28,113 nt of DNA. Source: a virus. Both the position numbers and the translations under genes were made by a program. The notes under the pieces were generated by a model. It had not been told where the DNA came from. It searched no databases and worked only from the letters and a program-made list of their open reading frames with translations. The stretch lies in IMG/VR virus record IMGVR_UViG_3300049732_000190, positions 1-28,113 of that record; one strand, 5' to 3'. Shown one piece after another: positions 1 through 8,116 of the stretch; positions within the stretch are counted from its first letter, which is position 1, and each line of letters begins with the position of its first letter.

Positions 1-86
1 CCCGTGGTCGCTTGGAGCATGATGGCCACGGCGCCCAGGATCCAATAGAGCAGCTTCGTGCTGCCATCGCCCTGCTGGGTGACCAT
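1..86 (-). CDS. Small membrane protein, N-terminal part only (holin- or spanin-like candidate)
   Basis: This gene begins 5 nt after the TAA stop of the ejection-protein gene and runs off the left edge of the window, so only 28 residues are visible. The product opens with a short polar stretch (MVTQQGDGSTK) followed by a hydrophobic run (LLYWILGAVAIMLQATT), the look of one N-terminal membrane helix. Small single-helix proteins at the end of phage structural operons are often holins, spanins or other lysis factors, but that role is inferred from position only. I preferred the ATG at 86 over the overlapping ATG at 91 because its product reads as a real protein. No strong ribosome site is visible, so it is probably translationally coupled to the gene before it. 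Confidence 0.5.
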   Translation of the reverse strand, partial: MVTQQGDGSTKLLYWILGAVAIMLQATT

Positions 87-90
87 GGCA

Positions 91-1500
91 TTACTGTGCT
101 GCCAGCTGGCCAGAGGTCTGCAAAAACCCCCGCAACGCCGCCGCACCCGTGGGCGTCAATAACGTGCCCGCATTCGCCAGCCCACGCACCACCGCACGCC
201 CTGGCTCTGTCATGAGCACAAAGGGCAAGGCCGTCATCGTCGCGGTAATCGCCGCTGCGGTTTGCGGGTCAAGCCCCAACGCGAAGCCTGTCGCCCCCCC
301 GCCAATACCTGCCACACCCCCCGAGCCATAGGATGCGCCAGGCGAGGCGCCCATACGTGGTAGCTGGGCGATCGCCGTCAAGGTCTCCCGAATATCGCCA
401 AGTTCCGCCGCATTAAACGCGCCAGCAAAGAGGTCATCCTCCCGCATGGCCTTCTCGAAACGCCTCATAATCGCGCCGGCGTCAATGCGTGGCGTGCCCT
501 GGCCCTGCACGATGCGTTGCACGTTACCTTCGATCGCGCTGGTCAAATCCTTGAGCGCTTCTTGCTTGCGATAGGTCGCATTCGCGGCCTTGAGCGCCGC
601 TGAGAGGGGGCCAGGGGTCGCTTCCACATCGCGCATAATGGCGCCGTCAATGATGCGCCGCGTTCCTTGATCGAGTCCGCCCGCGGCGGTCATCTGTTGC
701 CGAAGTTGCTTTTGCGCGAGCCAGACATCTTGGAAATCCGTGGTGGGGGCTCGCTGCGCCATGTCGAGCCACCCTTCTGCGGCATTGACAATCACCTCCG
801 AGCGTTGCTGCGGTGCCAGGCGCCTTTGTTGGTCAAGCAGCTTCCCCGCGACCTTCGCCGTTTCGTTGAGCCGCACGGGCGGGTTCACCTGCGCCACCCG
901 ATCATACAGAATATCCGCGCTGGGGCGTGGCACCAACCGTGCGGCCAGGTCATCGGCCTGTTGCACGCCCATTTCCTGCAAGCCATAGCTCACACCGGGG
1001 AGCCGCTTCGCCACGGCGGCGATGCCATGCCCGAGCCCTTTCATCGCGGCCGGCCCCACGACAGAGGCAATATCCCCCACACGGCCCGGCTCTTCCAGTC
1101 CTAGCGCCACATTGAGGCGCCTCGCCGCCACACTGCCCGCCGTCTCACCCAGCAGCGCCCCGCCCGGAATAGGCGTCATGGTGCCCAGTGCGGTGCCAGC
1201 CATCGGCAGCCCCATGCCAATCGCCTGAGTTAACACCATGCGGCCACCGGGGTCGTCTGGCGTGGAGGGCACCCCTTCAAACTCAGGAGAGGCCATCTCC
1301 GGCCGCATGGGGAATGCGGGACGTTGTAACTCCTCCGCAATGAGGGCGCGGCGGCGGGCCTGTGCGGCGTCATACGTGCCCTTGGCGCGTTCTTTGGGGG
1401 TCAGAATGTGCGTCTGAATGGCCTCGCCAATTTGGTCATCGCTGAGGCTATCAGGAAACTCGACAATTCCATGGCCAGGGACTTCGACATATTTGGGCAT
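91..1500 (-). CDS. Internal virion / ejection protein (469 aa)
   Basis: Probably an internal virion protein ejected with the DNA, comparable in position to the gp14-gp16 group of T7-like phages. It starts with a compact segment around VEVPGHGIVEFPDSLSDDQ, of the kind seen at the N-terminus of other podoviral internal proteins. Two glycine/alanine-rich hydrophobic stretches follow, at about residues 90-120 and 395-430, and could insert into a membrane. The middle is helical and rich in Gln, Arg and Ala. It begins at a TAATG overlap with the upstream gene (stop and start share one base), which fixes the start. It is the third of three consecutive helical proteins after the tail genes. A specific enzymatic role such as transglycosylase is not visible. 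I am confident it is coding and moderately confident of the class. Confidence 0.75.
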   Translation of the reverse strand: MPKYVEVPGHGIVEFPDSLSDDQIGEAIQTHILTPKERAKGTYDAAQARRRALIAEELQRPAFPMRPEMASPEFEGVPSTPDDPGGRMVLTQAIGMGLPMAGTALGTMTPIPGGALLGETAGSVAARRLNVALGLEEPGRVGDIASVVGPAAMKGLGHGIAAVAKRLPGVSYGLQEMGVQQADDLAARLVPRPSADILYDRVAQVNPPVRLNETAKVAGKLLDQQRRLAPQQRSEVIVNAAEGWLDMAQRAPTTDFQDVWLAQKQLRQQMTAAGGLDQGTRRIIDGAIMRDVEATPGPLSAALKAANATYRKQEALKDLTSAIEGNVQRIVQGQGTPRIDAGAIMRRFEKAMREDDLFAGAFNAAELGDIRETLTAIAQLPRMGASPGASYGSGGVAGIGGGATGFALGLDPQTAAAITATMTALPFVLMTEPGRAVVRGLANAGTLLTPTGAAALRGFLQTSGQLAAQ

Positions 1501-2879
1501 TAGTCGATCGCCTCGATGCGGCCAGTCTCGGGGTTGTACCGATGCGTCGCGTTCGGGCGCTCTGGCGTGGACACGTCCGGCTGCGTAAAAGTCGGCACCT
1601 GGCCATATCCACCCGTCACGAGCGCTTCTTTTCGGCGTTTCATGGCGTTTTGCAGAATTTGTCGAGCGGTGCGAAGCTTTCCACGTAACTGCTCGGGTCG
1701 ATCGGTCGCTTTCGGCGTCTCACGGGTTAAGCGTACAGACTCACTCGCGGTCACGGCTGCACCTGATCGTAACAGTGTAAGAATATTTTCGTACGAAGCC
1801 AACGCGGCCCGGAAATCGATTTCTTGCTCCGACATGCCGCCTGCTTTTTCCATGGCATAGGCTTGCATGCCACCACGGACGGGGCCAACAAACTCATCGT
1901 TGAGCTTTTGTTCAATGAAGTCGAGCGTATCTAGGCTGGACTGCATGGCGGCCAGCTCTTCGGTTTGCTGTGCTGGCGTGGCGCGCTGTCCCGCTTGGAC
2001 CGCGCCCATTTGCTGCGCCCGTTCGAGCGATTCAGCACTCACCCGATCATTCACCTGCGCCCGTTGGGCTGTAGTCAGGCGGTTAAAGGGTTGATCGAAC
2101 ATTTCCGCAGCGTAGCGCTCGGCGGGATTGCTCGACTTCGACAATGATAACTCTTGCTGCCGCAGACCGAGGTTGGCACGCGACACCGCCAGGTTGCCTG
2201 CGGAGATGCCTTCCTGTGCCCGCTGGTGTCGTTCTGTCGCGGCTTGCTGCTGTTGCGAGAGTAGCGCATTGAGGTGTTGATTCAATTTGGAGGTGTCTGC
2301 GCCGGCCGCCCCTGCCGCCTGAATCGCGGATTGCACGCTGAGAATCCGCTGCCCTACATCGCCTTCCAGTTGCACACGGCTCCAAGCCTCCTCGCCCGCT
2401 TTCTGCGCGGCCATCTTGCGCTTCTGCTCCGTCTGTTTCCCCAGTTCATCGAGATACTTCATCGCCTCTAAGGGATCTCTAAACATCCCGGCGAGTTGAT
2501 CAGGGCTCATATTCCCGAGCAATTCCAGGTTATTCGAAAAGATATCCATGACTTGCTGGCGCTGCTCATCGCCCATTTTTTGGAAGGTCGCAACTGTGTC
2601 AGGGCCAAAGATCGGTTGCCCATCCGCCGTGGTCGCACGCTGGGCATAGAGCCCAAAAAGGTGGTTGCGCGTGCCCCGGTCAGGAATGGCGGAAATCTTC
2701 ATCATGGCTTCAATGCCGCCCAAAACTTCTTGACGCTCCTGGAGCTTGGCGATGCGTTCCTCGCGCTGCCGGGCGAGCTGGAGCTGCTCATCTTCCCGCC
2801 CCGAGCGATACGCCTGCAGGCCCAGTTGAATGCCCAGGGGGATACTGCCTTGTAATCCCGACCAGAGACTTTGCGCCAT
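1500..2879 (-). CDS. Internal virion protein, coiled-coil rich (459 aa)
   Basis: The product is strongly helical and rich in Gln, Glu, Arg and Ala. A coiled-coil-like segment spans about residues 28-50 (REDEQLQLARQREERIAKLQ), and more helical blocks occur near 160-260. The N-terminus (MAQSLWSGLQGSIPLGIQLG) is short and amphipathic. This composition and its place after the tail genes match internal core or ejection proteins of podoviruses. A GGAG sits 8 nt before the ATG, the upstream gene ends 3 nt away, and the downstream gene starts within the TAATG at the stop. The function is inferred from composition and order, since no catalytic motif is recognisable. Confidence 0.75.
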   Translation of the reverse strand: MAQSLWSGLQGSIPLGIQLGLQAYRSGREDEQLQLARQREERIAKLQERQEVLGGIEAMMKISAIPDRGTRNHLFGLYAQRATTADGQPIFGPDTVATFQKMGDEQRQQVMDIFSNNLELLGNMSPDQLAGMFRDPLEAMKYLDELGKQTEQKRKMAAQKAGEEAWSRVQLEGDVGQRILSVQSAIQAAGAAGADTSKLNQHLNALLSQQQQAATERHQRAQEGISAGNLAVSRANLGLRQQELSLSKSSNPAERYAAEMFDQPFNRLTTAQRAQVNDRVSAESLERAQQMGAVQAGQRATPAQQTEELAAMQSSLDTLDFIEQKLNDEFVGPVRGGMQAYAMEKAGGMSEQEIDFRAALASYENILTLLRSGAAVTASESVRLTRETPKATDRPEQLRGKLRTARQILQNAMKRRKEALVTGGYGQVPTFTQPDVSTPERPNATHRYNPETGRIEAID

Positions 2880-2882
2880 CGC

Positions 2883-3671
2883 CTACGCTCCTGACGGGCC
2901 GAACAACCGCCGCCCAAAGGCGCCACCGGCCCCGCCAAAGAATGACCCGGCCCCGATGCCGAGGAGCTGGCCCAAAAAGCTCATAAACCCTGGTTGCTGC
3001 GCGTTGAACATATTGGCCTGAAACATCCCCTGCCGCTGCGCCCCATAGCCTTGCAGCGCCTGGGCCAAGCCTTGCAACGCTCCTGCCGTCTGGCCGCCCA
3101 AGGCGCTGGACGTGCCATAACTGCTCATCAGCCGCGCCATGAGGTTGCTTTGCTTCTGTTCGGCGGCCCCCGCCCGTGCCAGCCCCAGTTGTTCAGACAA
3201 CGCCAGTTGTCCCGTGCGGGCTCCACTGCGCAGCTCTTCCGCCCGTGAGCGCTCGGTCGCCAGCGCCTGCATGCCCGGCGTCGACGTTTCATAGCCAGGG
3301 CCGAGCTGGGAGAGCAGGCGCTCCCGCACCGATTGCTCATTTGTGGCCAGATTGCGCTCAAGCGCGGGGTCCACCGGGAGGTTGCCGGCCAGGGCATCCT
3401 CGGAACGCTTGAGGTACTTCTCCTGTAAGCTGCGCTCCCGATCACTCAGCGCTTTGGCCTGGGGATCTTCCTCGAAGCCGATAATCTTGCCCTGATCGTC
3501 CTGAATGGGCTTGATGCCACTGGCGCGATAGAGATAGGGCGCCAGGAGATTCTGCAGCCGTGTCGATTCGGCGGCCAGCGTGCGGTACTCGCGCAGCATA
3601 TCGAGCTGCATGCTTTGGAGTTCCCGCTCCTGTGACGACATTTCTGGATATTTGACCTTGGAGCCCCTCAT
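2883..3671 (-). CDS. Internal virion protein, small (262 aa)
   Basis: The N-terminal two thirds is helical and coiled-coil-like (for example RELQSMQLDMLREYRTLAAE near residues 17-36). The C-terminal part is Gln/Ala/Gly rich (about residues 185-230) and ends in a glycine-rich hydrophobic segment, FLGQLLGIGAGSFFGGAGG. A helical body with a glycine-rich membrane-active tail is common for the smallest podoviral ejection protein, the gp14-like position. The start is supported by a very strong AGGAGG at 3679-3684, 7 nt from the ATG. It follows the GNAT-like gene by 24 bp and precedes the next internal protein by 3 bp. The class is inferred; that it codes is clear. Confidence 0.78.
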   Translation of the reverse strand: MRGSKVKYPEMSSQERELQSMQLDMLREYRTLAAESTRLQNLLAPYLYRASGIKPIQDDQGKIIGFEEDPQAKALSDRERSLQEKYLKRSEDALAGNLPVDPALERNLATNEQSVRERLLSQLGPGYETSTPGMQALATERSRAEELRSGARTGQLALSEQLGLARAGAAEQKQSNLMARLMSSYGTSSALGGQTAGALQGLAQALQGYGAQRQGMFQANMFNAQQPGFMSFLGQLLGIGAGSFFGGAGGAFGRRLFGPSGA

Positions 3672-3695
3672 TAGACGGCCTCCTGGAGTTCACGC

Positions 3696-4055
3696 TTAAA
3701 CCATAAGGCGCCCGCATGCTCGCTGTACCATGTCCGCCCATGCCTTCCCTTCGGTTGCATCGATGCCAAACCGATAGGACCGCACCCCTGCCTCCCAGAG
3801 CACTCGTTCATAGGCCTCGATCAGCCGAATGGCAATAAAGATTGGCCGTGCCATCGAGATCACCAGTGGGCCGGCGATCACCGCCCCCTGTCCCGTCTGG
3901 GTGCTCAGCAGGCCCACGATCGCGTCATCGCGTATGGCCACTACGGTGGGGAAACTCAGCGGCTCATCGGCGTCCTGTGCCCTCAGAAACGCATGCGCGG
4001 CTCGGTAGTCGTGGGGCGTCATCACAAGCTGGTAGACGGTTCGGGCTGGGTACAC
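3696..4055 (-). CDS. GNAT-like acyltransferase-fold protein (119 aa, GTG start)
   Basis: The sequence resembles the short GNAT-fold proteins often found between tail and internal-virion genes in podoviruses. An N-terminal helix (YRAAHAFLRAQ) leads into a strand pair (TVVAIRDDAIVGLLSTQ), then a strand-turn (AVIAGPLVIS), a helix (IFIAIRLIEAYERVLWEAG) and a final strand (RSYRFGIDA). The classical acetyl-CoA loop is not obvious, so activity is uncertain. A longer in-frame extension to 4226 exists, but I chose the GTG at 4055: it forms a TAGTG overlap with the stop of the upstream gene and has GGAG 7 nt before it, whereas the internal ATG at 4022 has no ribosome site. It could modify a virion component or simply be structural. 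Confidence 0.65.
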   Translation of the reverse strand: MYPARTVYQLVMTPHDYRAAHAFLRAQDADEPLSFPTVVAIRDDAIVGLLSTQTGQGAVIAGPLVISMARPIFIAIRLIEAYERVLWEAGVRSYRFGIDATEGKAWADMVQRACGRLMV

Positions 4056-5107
4056 TATTCTGCTCCGTTCGGGACACCATATCCCATCACATCCAGGATC
4101 GCCCCGCCACTGGTCGCGGGGGCGGCCGACAGCTTGTATTCCACGATACGATCCGAGGGCAGCGCCAATGTGACCCAGTTGACCGCTGAAGTCTGCACGC
4201 CATTGACCGCTGAGGGTGCGGCACACACGGCAATCCCGTTGGCCACATGCGCGGCGCCGTTAGGGCGCACAAACAAGGTAAACACACCCGTCGCGTTATG
4301 GGTCAGGAGTAGCCGCGTGCTCAGCAGCACCTTGAGCGCCTGGCTCGGCACCAGGGCCGAGAGATCGACATCCGTAAAGGTCGTTTGGACCCCATCCGTC
4401 AGCACGCGGTTGGCGCTGGCCGCGTCGGAGTCGAGCTCGTACATCACCCACCCGTTGATGGTCCGAGTCCGCAGAAATTGCGTGCTGGCGTTCAGGCGTA
4501 ACGTCGTCAGATAGGCATGATGGAGATAGCCACTTGGCATCACGGGCCCCAGGGGCGAATTGGGGCCAATGGGGCTGGCAATGAGGCCAGGCGTCGAACC
4601 GTTGGTGATGTGGTAGATATGAATGAAGCTATTGGCGGAAAAGGCACTGGCCTGATCGCGCCCATTCAATACCGGCCCCGCTTGCGTGATATCCACGGTA
4701 TAGACAACGTTGTTGATATCGACGATTCCGCCTGACGTGCCCGTGCCGGCCACGATCGACATGGCCGAGAGGTCGTACTTCGTGGTGGGGGTGGTGGCGT
4801 TGTTGACCCCTTGCACGCCCTTGACCGCCGACGTACTCCCGGCCACCTGATACCAGTAGGTGAGGCCAAAGCGCTGGGCCAGCACATACCGGAGGCGTTC
4901 CAACTCCCCCGCCAGGTTCGTAGCGAGCGATTCACTGCCGACGCCACCAGGATTGGTCTGCACGCGCATCTCGGTTACATTGGCGCTGTAGTCGTCGCTA
5001 TCGGCGGGGATCTGGTGATCGATATGGTTCTGGTGATCGGCATTATATTTCGTGTGGGTGATAATTTCCCCGTCCGTGCGGGTCGTGATGCTGTAGGGAT
5101 AGGGCAT
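4055..5107 (-). CDS. Tail fibre-like / virion appendage protein (350 aa)
   Basis: The N-terminal ~90 residues contain a His/Asp-rich stretch (THTKYNADHQNHIDHQIPAD) and then a helical segment (SLATNLAGELERLRYVLAQR), a pattern seen in attachment regions of short fibre or baseplate-like phage proteins. The remainder is beta-rich, with many Thr, Ser, Val and Asn, including an RTRTINGWVMYELDS segment and a C-terminal strand-rich domain. It lies between the large tail protein and the GNAT-like gene and starts in a TAATG overlap at 5107. It may attach a fibre or itself be the appendage. No lyase or collagen-like motif is visible, so receptor specificity is unknown. Confidence 0.6.
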   Translation of the reverse strand: MPYPYSITTRTDGEIITHTKYNADHQNHIDHQIPADSDDYSANVTEMRVQTNPGGVGSESLATNLAGELERLRYVLAQRFGLTYWYQVAGSTSAVKGVQGVNNATTPTTKYDLSAMSIVAGTGTSGGIVDINNVVYTVDITQAGPVLNGRDQASAFSANSFIHIYHITNGSTPGLIASPIGPNSPLGPVMPSGYLHHAYLTTLRLNASTQFLRTRTINGWVMYELDSDAASANRVLTDGVQTTFTDVDLSALVPSQALKVLLSTRLLLTHNATGVFTLFVRPNGAAHVANGIAVCAAPSAVNGVQTSAVNWVTLALPSDRIVEYKLSAAPATSGGAILDVMGYGVPNGAE

Positions 5108-7092
5108 TAGCGCGTCCTTTCGTTGCCCGCGGTGAAACTGAGATACATCTGGGCAATGCTAAAATCCTGGCCCGGCTGATCATTCCACATTTCGACACTC
5201 ACCCGCCGCCCGCCGCCCGTGAGGCGGAAGCGCCGAATCAACACCGCGGTCCCATCCACGAGTGCCCCTTGTCCCAAGGCCCACGTGCCGAGGTAATACC
5301 CGCCAGGGTCCGCGACGACAAAGCTGCCTTGGGTCTGAGGCCGCGCATCCCACCACACGGCAATATTGACCGGCCAGCGCCCGGTGGGATTAAAGGCCAG
5401 CTCCAGGAATTGGGCGTTCTTATCGCGCACGGCCAGGGCAGGATCGGCAAAACTGAGATCGGTCCACATGGTCTGGAACCGTCCCTCATATCCGGCGCCG
5501 TCTTTCGCATTGCCCGGTTGATCGAGATGCCAGATAAATCCGGCGTTATCACCGGACATCAGCTCGTGATCCTTCCCGCTGGGGCTGAATATCGTTCCCC
5601 GCCGCAGCCAAAAGCTCTGACAGACATCCCGGTTGGACACGCGAAAGCGCGGGCGATCTGGCCGATTGACATCAAGCACGAGCCGATGCGTATTGACGCT
5701 CTCCCCTTTGAGCCGCATGGCGATATGCACCTCGCGCCGATAGGGGTAGTAAATCATGCGGGCGTAGCGCAGGGCATGACTGTCGGCAAATTCGCGGACA
5801 ATCTGATCAATCTGTGTCGCTCTGGAGAGCGATTGACTGCCAAGGTTGGTAAACTCTTGCACGGCACTCAGCAGATGCACATCACCCGTGGCGTCGAGAA
5901 AGACGACATCCCCTTCGATCATGACCTGGGTCGCCCCGTTCAGCCCGCCAAAGGCATTCGTGAGGCGTTCGACGTTCCAGTCTTCCTGGGCGATACTGGA
6001 GGTATGGACGGTATAAATCCCACGGGGATACTTCCAGACGATGAGCAGCCCGGAAAAGCTCAGCATCCCTGAGATGTATTGCCCTTCGCCGGGGAACACC
6101 TCGAGGCTCCCCGCCCCCGCCGTAGTCGACAGGAAATTTTCATGGTCGCTCGGGGTAGAGTAATACAGCCGATGCGGACTGTTGGCATTCCCGGCTGCCC
6201 AGAGCCGATTGGCATGCAACGCCCCACAGTGAGGCCAGTTGGTACCATCCCAGTCCGTGGGGCGCCCATTCGTGAGATTTGCGGTGGGTGGCTCATCGGT
6301 GCCCAGGCTCGCCTGGGCGGTCGTGTCGAAATATTCGGTATCCGTGTTGTTATTGAGCTGCACCACCAGCTTATAGGCCCCAGTGCCCGACTTGAACCGA
6401 TAAATTCGCCGCGCCGTCGTGGTCGATCCCCCGACCGCTAGGCTCTGCAGTTTAATGACCCCGCCGCCAGCCTGTGGCTGATAGACCGGATTTGAGGCGG
6501 GGCTGGGCGTCGTTTCTCCCGCGCTCGTCACAAACGTGTAGACATAAGCATAAAAGCCCTGGTCAACGTTGCCAGCGCCGACAAGCCCCGTATCAATTGC
6601 AGAACACACGGGCGGTGGGGCCAGGGGGGTGCCTCCTAGCACTTGCAGGATGCTTTCGGTGCCGCGCAACACCGCGGCCGTCGTATTCTGGACAAACAGA
6701 AAGAGCTTCTTGGGATTACCCGAGATTTCCGCGCCCCCTTCGACGAAAATGGGCGGCAGAATGCCCTGGATAAAGCCCACGCCGCTGGCTGCGGCAAAGA
6801 GGCCGTCGTTGTTGTCGATTTCCAGCTCGCCATTGGCCCCGTCGCTCACGACGATCACGCAGCGTTGAATCGTCGGCGTCGGCCACCAGTCGTGTCCCGC
6901 CTCGATAAAAGGCGCCGAAAGTGGCGTGGGACGATACTTGACCGCCCCGCCTTCTTTGCGAATCGAGCCATCATGAAACGCCACATTGAAGGCCTGCAAG
7001 AGCGTATCCGGGGGCGCTTGCCCGGACGTGTGACTGCCGATCAGTCCCCCCTCACCCAGTGGCAAACGCAACACTTGTCCACGGTAGGCCAT
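5107..7092 (-). CDS. Large tail protein, tail-tube/stabilisation type (661 aa)
   Basis: This is a beta-rich protein of about the size of podoviral tail-nozzle or tail-stabilising proteins. The early part carries LLQAFNVAFHDGSIRKEGG, resembling segments in large tail proteins that follow the adaptor. Later parts have repeated strand-like blocks (GTESILQVLGG; HCGALHANRLWAAGN; MLSFSGLLIVWKYPRG), suggestive of a propeller or jelly-roll fold. A longer reading to 7113 is open, but the ATG at 7092 makes a TAATG overlap with the adaptor gene and gives the natural N-terminus MAYRGQ. Adaptor followed by this gene is the conserved head-tail order, supporting a gp12-like or gp10-like role. The exact family name is not certain. 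Confidence 0.7.
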   Translation of the reverse strand: MAYRGQVLRLPLGEGGLIGSHTSGQAPPDTLLQAFNVAFHDGSIRKEGGAVKYRPTPLSAPFIEAGHDWWPTPTIQRCVIVVSDGANGELEIDNNDGLFAAASGVGFIQGILPPIFVEGGAEISGNPKKLFLFVQNTTAAVLRGTESILQVLGGTPLAPPPVCSAIDTGLVGAGNVDQGFYAYVYTFVTSAGETTPSPASNPVYQPQAGGGVIKLQSLAVGGSTTTARRIYRFKSGTGAYKLVVQLNNNTDTEYFDTTAQASLGTDEPPTANLTNGRPTDWDGTNWPHCGALHANRLWAAGNANSPHRLYYSTPSDHENFLSTTAGAGSLEVFPGEGQYISGMLSFSGLLIVWKYPRGIYTVHTSSIAQEDWNVERLTNAFGGLNGATQVMIEGDVVFLDATGDVHLLSAVQEFTNLGSQSLSRATQIDQIVREFADSHALRYARMIYYPYRREVHIAMRLKGESVNTHRLVLDVNRPDRPRFRVSNRDVCQSFWLRRGTIFSPSGKDHELMSGDNAGFIWHLDQPGNAKDGAGYEGRFQTMWTDLSFADPALAVRDKNAQFLELAFNPTGRWPVNIAVWWDARPQTQGSFVVADPGGYYLGTWALGQGALVDGTAVLIRRFRLTGGGRRVSVEMWNDQPGQDFSIAQMYLSFTAGNERTR

Positions 7093-8090
7093 TAGGGCTC
7101 CACTCTCCGCCACTGGGCGGGAACCTTCGGGTCGCGTGGCCGAATGGCCCCAAAGGCGCTAGTCCGGTCAAAGGCCCGTATCTGGTACTGGTTTTCATGG
7201 GCCATGGCTTCGAGTCCCGACTTCGCTGCGGCGCCGACGCCTTCTGCGCGGTCGTCGTTTTTATCCACGAGCAGCCACAGGAGCGCCCAGTCAGATAGCA
7301 CCCGCCGCCATTCCCAGGGCACGAGCGGTTCCTCGCTGGTGCCAGGACTCGTCAATAAAGTCGGCCGCCGAATGTAGTCATATTCGATCCGAAAGAATTG
7401 GTTATACAATCCCGTCGTCAAGCCATCAGCGTAGCGGTTGAAGCGAATCTTCTGCTCGGTGACGCGGGCGTAGACATCGGGCATGCCGGGCTGGACCATC
7501 GCCAAGGGCCATTCGCTTTCCAGGCGCTCGAGATCCACCTCCAGAATCTTGTAGGGGTCATCGTTCGTGTTCTTCCGAAAGCAGCGCATGGGGCTCAAGA
7601 GACGCATCACATCGGAGGCGAGGGCATATTCCAACGCCCCCGTGATATACGAGTAGGGCCCCGTGTTAAAATCCCAGGGGCTGTCCAACGTGGCCGTATT
7701 GGTATTGATCGTATGGGTGGCGATACGGTAGAAGTCGGGGTTATCCCCGATCTTGATGAACCACCCCTGGATCGGCACGACGTTTTCCCCGATGATGCCG
7801 CTGAACGTCAAGGCGGTACTGTTAAACGTGGCGGTCACAGTCGCGGGTGAGTTATGCACGCCAGGCGCCAGCAGCGGAAATACAAAGAGCACGCCAGGCG
7901 GATCTTTCTTCAGCCAGCGCCACTCTTCGCGCATGCCGGGCACCAGCTCCCCGCCCCCCGCTGCAATGCCGAGGTACGCACGGTTGAGGTAGGACAGCAC
8001 CGTGGCCTGATACTGACTGGTGCCATCCGTGGGTTCCCCAGCCCGAAAGAGCACATCAGTGATCAGGTCGGCGGTAAATTGAAGATTCAA
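7092..8090 (-). CDS. Head-tail adaptor / tail tubular A-like protein (332 aa, TTG start)
   Basis: The N-terminus (FTADLITDVLFRAGEPTDG, then SYLNRAYLGIAAGG) is typical of gp11-like adaptors that dock below the portal. The middle part contains beta strands and the C-terminal part is helical, ending in a basic tail. The start is unusual: the reading frame opens with a TGA, and the only start codon next to the ribosome site is TTG at 8090, with GGAG 9 nt upstream (8100-8103). No ATG or GTG lies between that stop and the conserved N-terminus. It follows the signal-peptide cassette and leads directly into the tail protein with a one-base overlap. Confidence 0.8.
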   Translation of the reverse strand: MNLQFTADLITDVLFRAGEPTDGTSQYQATVLSYLNRAYLGIAAGGGELVPGMREEWRWLKKDPPGVLFVFPLLAPGVHNSPATVTATFNSTALTFSGIIGENVVPIQGWFIKIGDNPDFYRIATHTINTNTATLDSPWDFNTGPYSYITGALEYALASDVMRLLSPMRCFRKNTNDDPYKILEVDLERLESEWPLAMVQPGMPDVYARVTEQKIRFNRYADGLTTGLYNQFFRIEYDYIRRPTLLTSPGTSEEPLVPWEWRRVLSDWALLWLLVDKNDDRAEGVGAAAKSGLEAMAHENQYQIRAFDRTSAFGAIRPRDPKVPAQWRRVEP

Positions 8091-8116
8091 ATGATATCAC
8101 TCCGCAGATTGGCCAC

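Noticed and set aside
12-215. Plus-strand 67-codon frame at the left edge
   Set aside because: Antisense to two better-supported minus-strand genes and low in protein-like character.
5269-6072. Plus-strand open frame of about 267 codons
   Set aside because: Antisense to the large tail protein, with shadow-like composition.
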